Below, one piece after another: positions 1 to 8,853 of a stretch of 52,049 bases of DNA. The notes beneath the pieces were generated by a model, which saw only the letters and a program-made list of their open reading frames with translations, had not been told where the DNA came from and ran no database searches. A program made the translations under genes and the position numbers. Every line of letters starts with the position of its first letter. Position 1 is the first letter of the stretch. This DNA is from JADJNW01 sp964517145 (GTDB lineage: Bacteria > Bacteroidota > Bacteroidia > Chitinophagales > Saprospiraceae), in NCBI GenBank assembly GCA_964517145.1, contig CAZFBN010000021.1, forward strand, positions 1 to 52,049. The letters are read 5' to 3'.

Positions 1-161
1 TTTTCTTTTTTTGCAAACATACAACCAATCAATCAGTTAATTTTTAACACTACCGCTGGATAGGTTTTTATAAGTCATCCAAAACAAATTGGTAATCAGC
101 TATTTAAAACGATCTTTCGATTACACTTAAAATCATCTTTCAGCTACATTGCATAAACCAG

Positions 162-199
162 ACTGGTAAATGGGTTGCCCAGGCAGCTTGTTTACCAGT
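162..199 (+). terminator. Rho-independent terminator of a gene left of the window
   Basis: A 9-bp perfect stem (ACTGGTAAA at 162-170 with TTTACCAGT at 191-199) is followed directly by a T-rich run on the plus strand. It would end a plus-strand transcript entering from the left. I see no gene in bases 1-365; this hairpin and the gcvH promoter candidate are the only structures found there. Confidence 0.55.
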
Positions 200-278
200 T
201 TTTTATTTTAAAAATAAGTCCGTGTTTTTCCTAAATTTATTTCGACCCATTCTAATTAAAAAAAATATTCTTACAATC

Positions 279-309
279 TTCTACACCAATTGGCAAATCA
301 CTATTTTTG
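279..309 (+). promoter_or_regulatory. Candidate gcvH promoter
   Basis: The -7 box TATTTTTG (302-309) matches the Bacteroidota consensus TAnnTTTG exactly. The -33 box at 279-281 is TTC rather than TTG, with the 20-bp spacing seen at several other promoters in this window. The 5' leader of gcvH would be about 50 nt. Confidence 0.45.
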
Positions 310-365
310 AGGGTTTTTTGAAAAAGGCATATTTTTATTTGATCACTTAGATAATTTTTTAGACC

Positions 366-746
366 ATGAATTTTCCAGCAAATTTGAAATATACGGAAGA
401 ACACGAATGGATTTTTGTGGAAGCGGATAACACCGCCCGCATTGGCATTACAGATTTTGCACAAGGTGAACTTGGAGAAATTGTTTATGTTGAAGTAAAT
501 ACGGTAGGCGAAACGATGAACGCCGGCGATGTATTTGGTACGGTAGAAGCCGTCAAGACTACTTCTGACCTGTTTTTGCCAATAGCAGGCACCATTTTGG
601 AGGTGAACGAGCGCCTCGAAAACGAACCAGAATTGGTCAATAGCGAGCCTTACGGCGAGGGTTGGATTATAAAAATAAAAATTGACGATGCAGCGCAACT
701 GGAAAAGCTGATGGACGCAACAGCCTATCAGGCTATGGTTGGGTGA
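366..746 (+). CDS. gcvH: Glycine cleavage system H protein
   Basis: This 126-residue protein is the lipoyl carrier that shuttles the aminomethyl group of glycine between the P, T and L proteins of the cytoplasmic glycine cleavage complex. The full family length is present. The N-terminal KYTEEHEW motif and the hallmark GTVEAVKTTSDLF segment are visible, and Lys64 is the expected lipoylation site. The other gcv genes are not in the window. A VanZ-like gene and a tonB-type gene follow on the same strand at short distances, so the three may be one transcript. The ATG start agrees with family N-termini and with a candidate promoter about 60 bp upstream. Confidence 0.96.
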   Translation: MNFPANLKYTEEHEWIFVEADNTARIGITDFAQGELGEIVYVEVNTVGETMNAGDVFGTVEAVKTTSDLFLPIAGTILEVNERLENEPELVNSEPYGEGWIIKIKIDDAAQLEKLMDATAYQAMVG

Positions 747-827
747 TGGAAAAATTTTTTTTAATTTTTTTTCAACCCCATCCACCAAAAATACCCCATC
801 TTACATCTAATGAAATAGAAAGTAACT

Positions 828-1181
828 TTGAAAAACCTTTTGCCTGCTTTTATTTGGGGAATTGCCATTCTACTGCTTTCAACCGTAGGAGGTGTCAATC
901 CCCCCCGGATCATGCCCAATTTGCTGGAGCCTGATAAATTAGCGCATGCTGTTGCTTATTGTATTTTGGCAACGCTGCTGACTTGGGGGCTGGTGCGCAA
1001 TGGGTGTACTTTTTGGCAGGCTGTGCTGTGGAGTACTGGGTTTTGCGTCTTCTACGGTTTGACGATGGAATTTGTACAATACTGGTTCTTTCCAAATCGG
1101 TACTTTGAAGTGTGGGACATAGTGGCAAACACAGCTGGTTGTTTTATAAGTATTTTGTTGGCTAATTTTTTTATCAAATAA
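828..1181 (+). CDS. VanZ-like small membrane protein
   Basis: This 117-residue, very hydrophobic protein has about four predicted membrane segments and the VanZ-like pattern: a short periplasmic loop with PDKLAHAVAY, then a later EFVQYWFFPNRYFEVWDIVANTAG region. The role of most VanZ-like proteins is not settled; the name comes from a teicoplanin-resistance accessory protein, and no resistance function should be inferred here. Translation appears to begin at TTG (828), because the nearest upstream ATG in frame is followed at once by a stop. The gene lies between gcvH and a tonB-like gene, with only 10 bp before the latter. Confidence 0.8.
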   Translation: MKNLLPAFIWGIAILLLSTVGGVNPPRIMPNLLEPDKLAHAVAYCILATLLTWGLVRNGCTFWQAVLWSTGFCVFYGLTMEFVQYWFFPNRYFEVWDIVANTAGCFISILLANFFIK

Positions 1182-1191
1182 ACTTGTCAGT

Positions 1192-2115
1192 ATGGATATT
1201 TCTGTAAGCTCAACCGCACTTGGCTTGTGGTTTTTAGGGATGGTGGCGCTCATTTTGGGCATCATCTTCTTTATGAAACGCTACTTTGCCAAGAAAGCTG
1301 CTGGAGAGTTAGCGGAGAAGTACCGCGGCAGGGGTGGCGAGCCAGCACTCGAAGTGCGGAACAAGTACCCAGAGGTTGATGCTTTCAGCCTTACGGGCAC
1401 CTTCCAAAGCGTAGGTGTTGCCATTGCCCTTGGCTTGACTGTACTGGCGTTCGGATGGACTCAATACGAAAAGCAGGTTGTCATTGATGATAGCTTGCTC
1501 AAGGACCTTGAGGAAATCGAGGTAGAAGAAACGCCTCGTACTGCCGAGCCGCCACCGCCACCACCTCCACCACCACCACCTGTTATTCAGGAAGTACCTG
1601 AAGAGCTCATCGAAGAAGAAGAGCAGCCAGATTTTGTTGATCAAAGTATCGACGAAGAAACGGCAGTGGAAGCACCGCCTGCTCCGGTTAAGAAAGAAGC
1701 ACCGCCTCCCCCTCCACCACCACCGCCTCCCCCTCCAGCACAAGAGGAGGAAATCTTTAAGGTGGTAGAAGAGATGCCACGCTTTCCGGGGTGTGAAAAC
1801 CTAGGAACGACCGAAGAAAGAAAAGCCTGCGCTGACAAGAAAATGCTTGAATTTGTGTATGCAAACATCAAGTATCCAGCTATTGCGCGGGAAAACAATA
1901 TCGAAGGCATGGTGGTAGTAACCTTTGTCGTTGAAAAAGACGGTAAAGTTACAGATGCCAGAGTCGTACGCGATATTGGCGGTCAGTGTGGACAGGAAGC
2001 CCTGCGAGTCGTGACTTTAATGAACGAAAAGAGCATGGTGTGGACGCCTGGTAAACAGCGCGGACGCCCTGTGCGGGTGCAGTTCAACCTGCCGGTAAGA
2101 TTTAAGCTCGAGTAA
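1192..2115 (+). CDS. Energy transducer TonB with proline-rich linker
   Basis: This 307-residue inner-membrane protein would transmit proton-motive energy through ExbB/ExbD to outer-membrane TonB-dependent receptors; receptors are encoded at 35.4 kb and at the right edge. The C-terminal TonB domain (about 205-307) has the usual YPAIARENNIEG and VVTFVVEKDGKVTDARVVRDIGG segments. The periplasm-spanning linker holds runs of 11 and 12 prolines separated by acidic stretches. Two hydrophobic segments are visible, at about 10-30 and 72-90. The second, after KYPEVDAF, is the usual TonB anchor of this group, so the first 55 residues look like an N-terminal addition. A strong terminator follows 18 bp after the stop. 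Confidence 0.88.
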   Translation: MDISVSSTALGLWFLGMVALILGIIFFMKRYFAKKAAGELAEKYRGRGGEPALEVRNKYPEVDAFSLTGTFQSVGVAIALGLTVLAFGWTQYEKQVVIDDSLLKDLEEIEVEETPRTAEPPPPPPPPPPPVIQEVPEELIEEEEQPDFVDQSIDEETAVEAPPAPVKKEAPPPPPPPPPPPPAQEEEIFKVVEEMPRFPGCENLGTTEERKACADKKMLEFVYANIKYPAIARENNIEGMVVVTFVVEKDGKVTDARVVRDIGGQCGQEALRVVTLMNEKSMVWTPGKQRGRPVRVQFNLPVRFKLE

Positions 2116-2133
2116 TCCTTTATTCGGCTCACC

Positions 2134-2173
2134 AAAAACGGTTATATGCCTGCGTCGGCATATAGCCGTTTTT
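2134..2173 (+). terminator. Rho-independent terminator after tonB
   Basis: A 17-bp stem (2134-2150 with 2157-2173, one G-T pair) encloses a 6-nt loop and ends in a T run. It starts 18 bp after the tonB-like stop and probably ends the gcvH-vanZ-tonB transcript. The flanking A and T runs would allow it to work in either direction. Confidence 0.85.
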
Positions 2174-2294
2174 CTTTTGTAAATATTCACAAAACAGCAA
2201 TTGGCATTATTTTAGTTAGGCAACTTTTACAAAAAAGCAACGTTTTTACCATATTGTATCTCCAATTTTAACTGTCGTAAAATATTTAAATTAT

Positions 2295-4097
2295 ATGCGG
2301 AAGTTGGTATTGTTGGCTATGCTCTTGTGTATGACGAGTGTAGCTGCGTTTGCGCAAGATGCCCGCCTGGCACAACAGTATTTTCAGGATGGTGAGTACG
2401 AAAAAGCCGCTGTGCTGTACGAAAAACTATTCAGCCTCAATGAGGAAAATGATTTTTATTTTGAACGCTACATCGAGTGTCTGCTTTCCACCCAGGCTTT
2501 TGAAGATGCCGAAAAAGTGGTCAAGCGTCAATTGAAAAAAAATCCTACGAATGGGAATTTATACGTGACGTATGGCAAATTGTTTGAACGTCAATATCGC
2601 GACGACGATGCCATGCAGCAGTATAAACTGGCAATTAGCAACCTTCCAAAAGACCCTTTTGCAATTACACGATTGGCAAATTCTTTTGTCATTTTAACAA
2701 AATATGATCTCGCAATTGAAACGTATGAGAAAGGTGCTCAATTAATAAAAGATGACAATGTTTTTGCATATAATTTGGGAGAACTTTATCGCCGCAAAGG
2801 AGACACCCCCAAAATGGTGGAATCTTATTTGAATGCTTTAGCCAGCAATCCTGACCGCGTTGGCACGGTACAAACCATTTTTCAGCGCTACTTTTTGCCG
2901 GAAGATTTTGACGAATTACAAACGCAATTGTACAATCGTATTCAACAAAATGAAAATGCGTTGTATTACGTCGAATTGCTCACCTGGGTTTTTATTCAAC
3001 GCAAAGATTATAAAAATGCCTTGCGCCAGGTGCGCGCGCTCGACCGCCGACTCAAGGAAAATGGTGGGCGGGTTTTTCAATTGGCGGAAGTAGCTGCCAA
3101 TGACAAAGACTATGACACTGCCATTGAAGCTTACGAATACGTGGTACAAAAAGGCATGGAATCTACTTTTTATCTGGATGCCAAGCGGGAATCGCTGCGT
3201 ACAAAGCGCAGCAAAATTGTAGAAGGCTACAAATATACGCCGCAGGAGTTGGTGCAATTGGAACAGGAGTATGAAAGTTTTCTGAATGAATTTGGGCGCA
3301 CCCGTATCACCGCTAGCATCATTTTAGAATTGGCTGAGCTGGAAGCTCTGTATATCAACAACTTAGACAAAGCCATTGCCCTGCTGGATGAAATGATTAA
3401 GTTTCCGAATGTGGATAAAAATGTGCAGGCACAAGGCAAGTTGAATCTGGGCGATTATTACCTCATCAAAGGAGAAGTGTGGGAGGCGACGCTGCTGTAC
3501 TCGCAGGTGGACAAAGATTTTAAAGAAGATGCGCTGGGGCACGAGGCTCGTTTTCGCAATGCCCGCTTGTCGTACTATTCCGGCGATTTTCAATGGGCGC
3601 AGGCGCAATTTGAAATCTTGAAAGCCTCCACGTCCAAGCTGATTTCCAATGATGCCATTGATATGTCGGTTTTTATAATGGATAATTTGGGTCTGGATAC
3701 CACGGCGCAAGCGCTCAAAATGTACTCAGAAGCAGATTTGCTGGTTTTCCAAAATCGCTTCAACGATGCTTTTCAAAAATTGGATAGCCTCGAGCAAAAT
3801 TTTCCGAGTCACTCGCTCGAAGATGATGTATTATATTTGAAGTCAAAAATTTATACAAAAAAGCGTGATTATGAGCAAACTGCGTTGAAGTTGCAACAAA
3901 TCATTGACAAGCATAAAGATGGTATTCGGGCAGATAATGCGCTGTTCGAGCTTGCTTCGCTCTACGAAACACACCTTAACAACACAGAAAAAGCCAAAGA
4001 ATTGTACGAAAAACTGTTTATCGAATACTCGGCAAGCACTTTTGCCGTAGAGGCAAGGAAACGATTCCGAATTCTAAGAGGAGATAAAATCCAGTAG
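2295..4097 (+). CDS. Exported tetratricopeptide-repeat protein
   Basis: This 600-residue protein begins with a clear signal peptide (hydrophobic core, then SVAAFAQ, cleavage near residue 20). The rest is almost entirely helical TPR-type repeats, such as AQQYFQDGEYEKAAVLYEKLF, ALYYVELLTWVFIQRKDYKNAL and a C-terminal set around ADNALFELASLYETHLNNTEKAKELYEKLF. TPR arrays act as protein-binding scaffolds, here in the periplasm. No enzymatic domain is visible and no partner can be deduced from the neighbourhood. It is a single-gene unit bounded by the tonB terminator upstream and a bidirectional terminator facing rpmH downstream. Confidence 0.85.
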   Translation: MRKLVLLAMLLCMTSVAAFAQDARLAQQYFQDGEYEKAAVLYEKLFSLNEENDFYFERYIECLLSTQAFEDAEKVVKRQLKKNPTNGNLYVTYGKLFERQYRDDDAMQQYKLAISNLPKDPFAITRLANSFVILTKYDLAIETYEKGAQLIKDDNVFAYNLGELYRRKGDTPKMVESYLNALASNPDRVGTVQTIFQRYFLPEDFDELQTQLYNRIQQNENALYYVELLTWVFIQRKDYKNALRQVRALDRRLKENGGRVFQLAEVAANDKDYDTAIEAYEYVVQKGMESTFYLDAKRESLRTKRSKIVEGYKYTPQELVQLEQEYESFLNEFGRTRITASIILELAELEALYINNLDKAIALLDEMIKFPNVDKNVQAQGKLNLGDYYLIKGEVWEATLLYSQVDKDFKEDALGHEARFRNARLSYYSGDFQWAQAQFEILKASTSKLISNDAIDMSVFIMDNLGLDTTAQALKMYSEADLLVFQNRFNDAFQKLDSLEQNFPSHSLEDDVLYLKSKIYTKKRDYEQTALKLQQIIDKHKDGIRADNALFELASLYETHLNNTEKAKELYEKLFIEYSASTFAVEARKRFRILRGDKIQ

Positions 4098-4102
4098 CAT
4101 TG

Positions 4103-4169
4103 ACGATTTACGATTTTAAATTTACGGATAGCGATCACGTAGTTTAGTAAATCAGGAATCGTAAATCGT
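4103..4169. terminator. Inverted repeat between convergent genes
   Basis: A perfect 13-bp inverted repeat (4103-4115 with 4157-4169) lies between the convergent TPR gene and rpmH. Related ACGATTTACG-type sequence also occurs near 11170, so this is one of the degenerate intergenic repeats of the genome. It could terminate transcription from both sides. Confidence 0.45.
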
Positions 4170-4190
4170 AATGCTGAAATCGTAAATTGC

Positions 4191-4349
4191 TTAATCCTTC
4201 AACGTTCTTTCGTCAGAAACAGACATTTTGTGGCGACCTCTGGAACGACGACGTGCCAGCACTTTGCGCCCGTTTTTAGTAGCCATGCGGCTGCGGAAGC
4301 CATGCTTGTTGATGCGCTTTTTTCTCGATGGCTGGTATGTTCTTTTCAT
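4191..4349 (-). CDS. rpmH: 50S ribosomal protein L34
   Basis: A 52-residue ORF encodes a typical L34, a very basic ribosomal large-subunit protein. It starts MKRTYQPSRKKRINKHGF and continues with FRSRMATKNGRKVLARRRSRGRHK, the conserved L34 core. The C-terminal extension (about MSVSDERTLKD) fits the Bacteroidota form. The gene has its own promoter 50 bp upstream. In many bacteria rpmH sits beside rnpA and dnaA, but here its minus-strand upstream neighbour is gldE. Confidence 0.97.
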   Translation of the reverse strand: MKRTYQPSRKKRINKHGFRSRMATKNGRKVLARRRSRGRHKMSVSDERTLKD

Positions 4350-4400
4350 CGTATTTCGATTTAAATATGCTCAATTGTATTGCTTTCAAAAAAAGTGCCA

Positions 4401-4431
4401 CAAAAGTAAAGCTTTTTTGCTTTACAGGCAA
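4401..4431 (-). promoter_or_regulatory. rpmH promoter
   Basis: On the minus strand the -33 box TTG (4429-4431) and the -7 box TACTTTTG (4401-4408) are separated by exactly 20 bp, matching the Bacteroidota housekeeping consensus. The predicted start of transcription lies about 45 nt upstream of the rpmH ATG. Confidence 0.7.
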
Positions 4432-4563
4432 AATAATTGCAAAAAATTTCCTGTTTCTAATACCAAAATCGAATAAAAAAGACCTGTTGGTTGAATCGCA
4501 ATGATTTGATGATTAGAAAAATCACGAGATCACCACCTTCTTTATAATAGCATAAGTTACAGC

Positions 4564-6030
4564 TTAAAGCGGCTCCTGCGTAGGTTGTCCAATCGTCAGC
4601 TGAACCTGTACAATGCGGCGCTTATTGGTAGCAAGAATTTTAAAATGAAAATTTTTGTATTGCAGTTCCGTGTCTTTTTTAGGAATTTGCCCTTGTATTG
4701 CCAAAATCAAGCCAGCTAAGGAGTCCGCTTCTCCGCGTATTTCATCAAAAGTGCCGGCTTCGATGCCCGTAAGGCGGTACACATCCTGCAAGAGGCTCTT
4801 ACCTTCAAAAATGTAGGTATTTTCATCCACCTGCCGGTACAGCACCTCCGATTCATCGTCGAATTCGTCTTTGATGTCACCGATCAATTCCTCCAGTACA
4901 TCTTCCAGGGTAATAATCCCCGCACTACCGCCGTATTCGTCCACGACGATTGCCAGGTGCATGCGCTGTTTTTGGAATTCCCGAAGCAATTCGTTGATTT
5001 TTTTAGCTTCCGGTACGTACAACACATTGGTTCGCACCAGTTTATACCAATCAAACGCCGATTCTTCGTGAATGTAGCCCAGCAAATCTTTTACATACAA
5101 AATGCCTTTTATATTATCAAAATCATCTTCATACACCGGAATGCGGGAGTACCCCGACTGCCGCACGGTTTCCAGCACTTCTGCGTAGCTGCTGTTTTGG
5201 TCGAGCGCTACCACGTCCATTCGGGAGGTCATAATTTGCCGTACCGTGACGTCATTAAATTTGAAGATGCTTTTTAAAATATCAACTTCCTGTTCGCTCG
5301 GGTTTTTATCAGAAGAATTGTTTAAATCGATGGCTTCGTCAATATTTTCTCTACCCGTTGTTTTTTTTGATTGCATTGACCTTGCCCAACGTAGTTCCAT
5401 GATTTTCGATGAGTTTAATAAAAGAACATTGAGCGGATGAAAAATCCGCATTAAGACCAATAACGGTTTAGCCAGCCACTTGAGAAATTGAACATTATTG
5501 CGCGGCACATACCAGCGAGGCATCGCTTCGTTAAATAAAATGACCGCCGAAGCTACCAAAGTAGCCGTAACTGAAAAATGAATTGCCCGAAACAAACCAG
5601 CATTCAAGCCTTGCTGCGAAACAACAAGCGCTTTGGCGTTCGAACTCGTCCAAAGGGATGTAAAGGAAGTAGAAAAAAGCTCATTGACCAAAGTGTTGGT
5701 CACAATCGCTATTCCTATAATAATTAAGTAATTGCAAATCAATAAGGTACTCAACAAATATTGGCGTTTTTTGCGCAATTCGAGTACCCGCCGACTAGCA
5801 GGAGAGGTAGGTTTGGACAAGCCAACTAGATCGTGCGGTGTCAAAGCAAAGACAGCCACTTTAGCCGCAGCAAAAAGAGCAGACACAATGAGTAGTAGAA
5901 TAATTGCGAAAACTTCGGCAAATACACTTGTCTGTAAAGCGACAAAGAGTATAGCATAAAGTAATAATAAAACTTTCGACGGAGGATAATCCGAGTCTGT
6001 TTCCAAAACAAAAATAATTAGTTCAACCAT
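4564..6030 (-). CDS. gldE: Gliding motility-associated protein GldE (CNNM/CBS/CorC family)
   Basis: This 488-residue inner-membrane protein has an N-terminal DUF21/CNNM-like membrane domain with about four segments (roughly 20-200). A CBS pair follows (about 255-390, with RQIMTSRMDVVALD and VVDEYGGSAGIITLEDVLEELIGDI), then a C-terminal CorC/HlyC domain (about 400-480). By sequence alone it could be called a hemolysin-family or Mg/Co efflux-like protein. I prefer GldE because it follows mutY and ssb in the same direction, an arrangement established for gldE in Bacteroidota. No gldD is found beside it. Whether this organism glides cannot be told from the window. Confidence 0.82.
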   Translation of the reverse strand: MVELIIFVLETDSDYPPSKVLLLLYAILFVALQTSVFAEVFAIILLLIVSALFAAAKVAVFALTPHDLVGLSKPTSPASRRVLELRKKRQYLLSTLLICNYLIIIGIAIVTNTLVNELFSTSFTSLWTSSNAKALVVSQQGLNAGLFRAIHFSVTATLVASAVILFNEAMPRWYVPRNNVQFLKWLAKPLLVLMRIFHPLNVLLLNSSKIMELRWARSMQSKKTTGRENIDEAIDLNNSSDKNPSEQEVDILKSIFKFNDVTVRQIMTSRMDVVALDQNSSYAEVLETVRQSGYSRIPVYEDDFDNIKGILYVKDLLGYIHEESAFDWYKLVRTNVLYVPEAKKINELLREFQKQRMHLAIVVDEYGGSAGIITLEDVLEELIGDIKDEFDDESEVLYRQVDENTYIFEGKSLLQDVYRLTGIEAGTFDEIRGEADSLAGLILAIQGQIPKKDTELQYKNFHFKILATNKRRIVQVQLTIGQPTQEPL

Positions 6031-6124
6031 CCGGCTGCCGCCAAGCGACGCCGCTTATTCTTATTGATAATTGCTGATTGTCAATTATTTACAAATAATC
6101 CATCAACAATTATCCATTAGCAAT

Positions 6125-6577
6125 TTAAAACGGCAAATCATCATCCACTTCACTCGGAACTTCTGTGGGCATTCCACTGGTGATGTAAGAAGGCTCATTG
6201 GCAGCATTTGGAAAATACCCGGTATTACTAGCGCCATCGCCTGCCCGGGTCTCTCTTTTATCCAAAATTCTGAAATAGCTGGCAACCACTTCGGTAGTCC
6301 GGCGGTTGTTACCATCCTGATCCTGCCAGGTGCGGTGCGTCAGTTTGCCCTCCACATACACCGACATTCCCTTTTTCAGGGTTGATTCGGCGCGCTCGGC
6401 GAGGTTACGCCACACCACCACATCGTGCCATTCTGTCTGCGTTTGCCATTCACCGCTTTTATCTTTATAGTTTTCATTGGTAGCAACTGCAAATTTTGCT
6501 ACTGCTGCTCCATTTTCCAGCCTTCTCACTTCCGGGTCGCGCCCCAGATTTCCGATCAGAATCACGCGATTGACCAT
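6125..6577 (-). CDS. ssb: Single-stranded DNA-binding protein
   Basis: This 150-residue protein is a standard bacterial SSB that coats single-stranded DNA in replication, recombination and repair. The OB fold fills about residues 1-105 (MVNRVILIGNLGRDPEVR, then TEWHDVVVWRNLAERAESTLKKG and VEGKLTHRTW). A short linker leads to the acidic tail ending in DDDLPF, which binds partner proteins. It lies between mutY and gldE on the minus strand. Confidence 0.96.
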   Translation of the reverse strand: MVNRVILIGNLGRDPEVRRLENGAAVAKFAVATNENYKDKSGEWQTQTEWHDVVVWRNLAERAESTLKKGMSVYVEGKLTHRTWQDQDGNNRRTTEVVASYFRILDKRETRAGDGASNTGYFPNAANEPSYITSGMPTEVPSEVDDDLPF

Positions 6578-6770
6578 TCCTGTTGTCCTGTTTTATAAAT
6601 AATGTTTAAATCGTTTGTTCAGTTTCCGTTTTGCAAATTTTTTATAAAAAAATCCACTTTTGAAAGGACTTGCCTGCCAAAAATTAAAAAAAATAATTGA
6701 ATACAGTGTAACAAAAAATAATTTTAAAAACCCTGGTTTCCTAAAAAATTTCCATTACAAAGTATTGAAC

Positions 6771-7859
6771 CTAAAGTAGGTTTAAATATAAGGATTTATC
6801 TTGTAAATAGCAATCAATGATTTTTGGAAAAGCAAATTTATGCCAATTTTTTCGCTCCACGGCAATTAAATCGCCCGACAAAGCCGGCAAATCCACATGC
6901 AATTCAATTTCCCAAAAAACGGCGGTCACAATCTGGTGCGTCAATACCTGCCGATAAGGTTTTGAAATTTGCTTAATTGTAAAGTTTTGGCTGCCAATCA
7001 ATTGCTGCCAAATCGCACTTTGCATGACGATATGCTTATCATCCATCATTTCATGCAATTCTAACATAGGAAATTCGTACAACTGCTGCCAGATGTCCTT
7101 TGCCGTTCGTTTTCGCAAAAGTGTCTCCTCGCCTTTTTGAACAATCAAGTAATAAAAAAAACGCTCCTTTTTGACAATAGATTTGGTTTTAACGGGCAGC
7201 TTGTCCACCATTTTTTGCTGAAAAGCGGTACAATCTGTTTGCAAAGGACATTGCGGACAATTGGGCAACTGCGGTGTGCATTGGGTTGCACCAAAGTCCA
7301 TGATCGCCTGATTGTACCTGCCTGGTTGCGCCGCATCCAGCGCTTGCTGCGCCAAATCGTTAAACAATTTTTTCCCGGCGGTGCTGTCAGTGGGTGTTTC
7401 GATGCCAAAAAATCGAGCTAACACCCGAAACACATTGCCATCTAGCACCGCATGAGGCAGGTCGTAAGCGAAGGATGCGACTGCCGCCGCTGTGTAAGGT
7501 CCTACCCCTTTGAGCGCCAAAATACCTTCGTAAGTATTTGGAAATAAGCCTTTTAGATTATAAGCAATCCATTTGGCAGTTGCGTGCATGTTGCGCGCGC
7601 GCGAGTAGTAGCCCAATCCTTCCCACAATTTCATCACTTCATCTTCAGGAGCATCGGCTAAATCCTGCACGGTGGGATAAGCCTGTTTAAATTTTTCAAA
7701 ATAAGGCAGCCCTTGTTCTACGCGGGTTTGTTGCAAAATGATTTCAGAAAGCCAAATAAAATATGGATTTTTCTCGCCTTTCCAAGGTAACGGACGGTGG
7801 CTATTGGCATACCATTCCAGCAATCGCTGACGGAAAGTTTCAGTTTTTGTTACACTCAT
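6771..7859 (-). CDS. mutY: A/G-specific adenine DNA glycosylase
   Basis: This 362-residue base-excision-repair enzyme removes adenine mispaired with 8-oxoguanine. The N-terminal HhH-GPD domain shows the catalytic Glu in SEIILQQTRV and the conserved Asp in HAVLDGNVFRVLARFFGI. It is followed by the iron-sulfur loop C-x6-C-x2-C-x5-C (CTPQLPNCPQCPLQTDC). The C-terminal part (about 230-362) is the NUDIX-like domain that recognises oxoG. The length is normal for the family. ssb and gldE lie downstream on the same strand, 193 bp and more away. Confidence 0.95.
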   Translation of the reverse strand: MSVTKTETFRQRLLEWYANSHRPLPWKGEKNPYFIWLSEIILQQTRVEQGLPYFEKFKQAYPTVQDLADAPEDEVMKLWEGLGYYSRARNMHATAKWIAYNLKGLFPNTYEGILALKGVGPYTAAAVASFAYDLPHAVLDGNVFRVLARFFGIETPTDSTAGKKLFNDLAQQALDAAQPGRYNQAIMDFGATQCTPQLPNCPQCPLQTDCTAFQQKMVDKLPVKTKSIVKKERFFYYLIVQKGEETLLRKRTAKDIWQQLYEFPMLELHEMMDDKHIVMQSAIWQQLIGSQNFTIKQISKPYRQVLTHQIVTAVFWEIELHVDLPALSGDLIAVERKNWHKFAFPKIIDCYLQDKSLYLNLL

Positions 7860-7947
7860 TTTTCCAATTTCGGTGAAATGTTTGGGTACATTTTGGTTAA
7901 TCTAACAAATTGGGGCAGCTCGCTGTTGAAATAACAACGTTAAACAA

Positions 7948-7980
7948 AAATGGCGACAGATGTGCTACCTGCCGCCATTT
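7948..7980 (-). terminator. Terminator after the ECF sigma factor gene
   Basis: On the minus strand a 12-bp stem (7969-7980 with 7948-7959, one mismatch, 9-nt loop) is followed by a T run. It lies 20 bp past the stop of the sigma factor gene and separates it from mutY. Confidence 0.65.
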
Positions 7981-8000
7981 CGTATTATTTTTTTTACAGT

Positions 8001-8543
8001 TTAATCCAGCATACTTTCGGTATAATCGGTATTCAAATGCTCGTAGCGGCTGGAAATTTTGTCTTTCAACTCTTTGCGCGCAAAGAAAATGCGACTTTTG
8101 ACTGTTCCGAGCGGTAGTTCCAAATAATCCGCAATTTCCTGATATTTATAACCCTGGTAGTGCATTAAAAATGGAATTTTGATGCTATTGTCCAGCTCTT
8201 CAATCATAGCAGTTAGCTCTTTCATTAGAATATTAGCGTCTCCGGTGTTAGAAATCGTTACATTTCCTGAATTGATGTAGTACAAATTATCCGTCGAATC
8301 CATGATGGTATTCACCTTTGTCTTCTTTCGATAATTATTGATAAAAATGTTCTTCATAATGGTAAACAACCAAGCTTTGAAGTTAGTACCCGGCAAAAAT
8401 TTATCCCGATTGGTAATGGCGCGATAAGCCGTCTCCTGAAATAAATCTTTGGCGTCTTCAACATTCTTCGTCAAGTTGTAAGCAAAAGCATGGAGCAAAC
8501 TCGACATTTGATTAAACCGTGTATGAAATTCCAAGTGCGACAT
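8001..8543 (-). CDS. ECF-type RNA polymerase sigma factor
   Basis: This 180-residue sigma-70 family protein directs RNA polymerase to alternative promoters. Region 2 shows AFAYNLTKNVEDAKDLFQETAYRA and NFKAWLFTIMKNIFINNYRKK. Region 4 ends with the helix-turn-helix YQEIADYLELPLGTVKSRIFFARKELK. An upstream in-frame ATG at 8618 would add 25 residues, but it lies upstream of the predicted -7 box (8595-8602) and so would not be transcribed. The start at 8543 (MSHLEFHTRF) also matches relatives. No anti-sigma gene is adjacent. The gene is a stand-alone unit with its own promoter and terminator. Confidence 0.9.
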   Translation of the reverse strand: MSHLEFHTRFNQMSSLLHAFAYNLTKNVEDAKDLFQETAYRAITNRDKFLPGTNFKAWLFTIMKNIFINNYRKKTKVNTIMDSTDNLYYINSGNVTISNTGDANILMKELTAMIEELDNSIKIPFLMHYQGYKYQEIADYLELPLGTVKSRIFFARKELKDKISSRYEHLNTDYTESMLD

Positions 8544-8594
8544 GGCTATATTTTTTTGTTGAATGTTTGAGTATTTGATTCCGTTTTGTTGAAT

Positions 8595-8625
8595 CAAAAT
8601 TAAATCATTATTCAACAAAAAACAA
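8595..8625 (-). promoter_or_regulatory. Promoter of the ECF sigma factor gene
   Basis: On the minus strand TTG (8623-8625), 20 bp and TAATTTTG (8595-8602) match the Bacteroidota housekeeping promoter exactly. Transcription should start near 8588, which decides the start codon at 8543. The rest of the gene-free stretch up to 8853 is AT-rich and I see no other structure in it. Confidence 0.7.
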
Positions 8626-8853
8626 GTTCATTTTGACCATTTTTGAGAATTTGTCTGAAATTATGCTTAAAAATTCGTTAGATATTTTATTAAAAAACTG
8701 AAAATCAACAAATTAAAAGGTAAGTTAAAAATTTATTAAAATTTCTTTTCTTTCAGAAAAAATTGAAAATTATGAACGGACGAGGTTTTGACAACAGCAG
8801 CCTTTTGCTTATGCGCCACTTTTTAGAAAAAAAATGCTGCAAAAACTCAAGCT

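Noticed and set aside
1550..1740. The proline-codon runs as a simple-sequence regulatory repeat
   Set aside because: They are in frame in the TonB linker, use mixed proline codons, and are usual for this protein type.
4228..4476. An 82-codon plus-strand frame overlapping rpmH
   Set aside because: The opposite strand encodes a perfect L34 protein with its own promoter.
8544..8618. A longer sigma factor starting at 8618
   Set aside because: The start would lie upstream of the predicted -7 box (8595-8602), and relatives start at the MSHLEF-type sequence.
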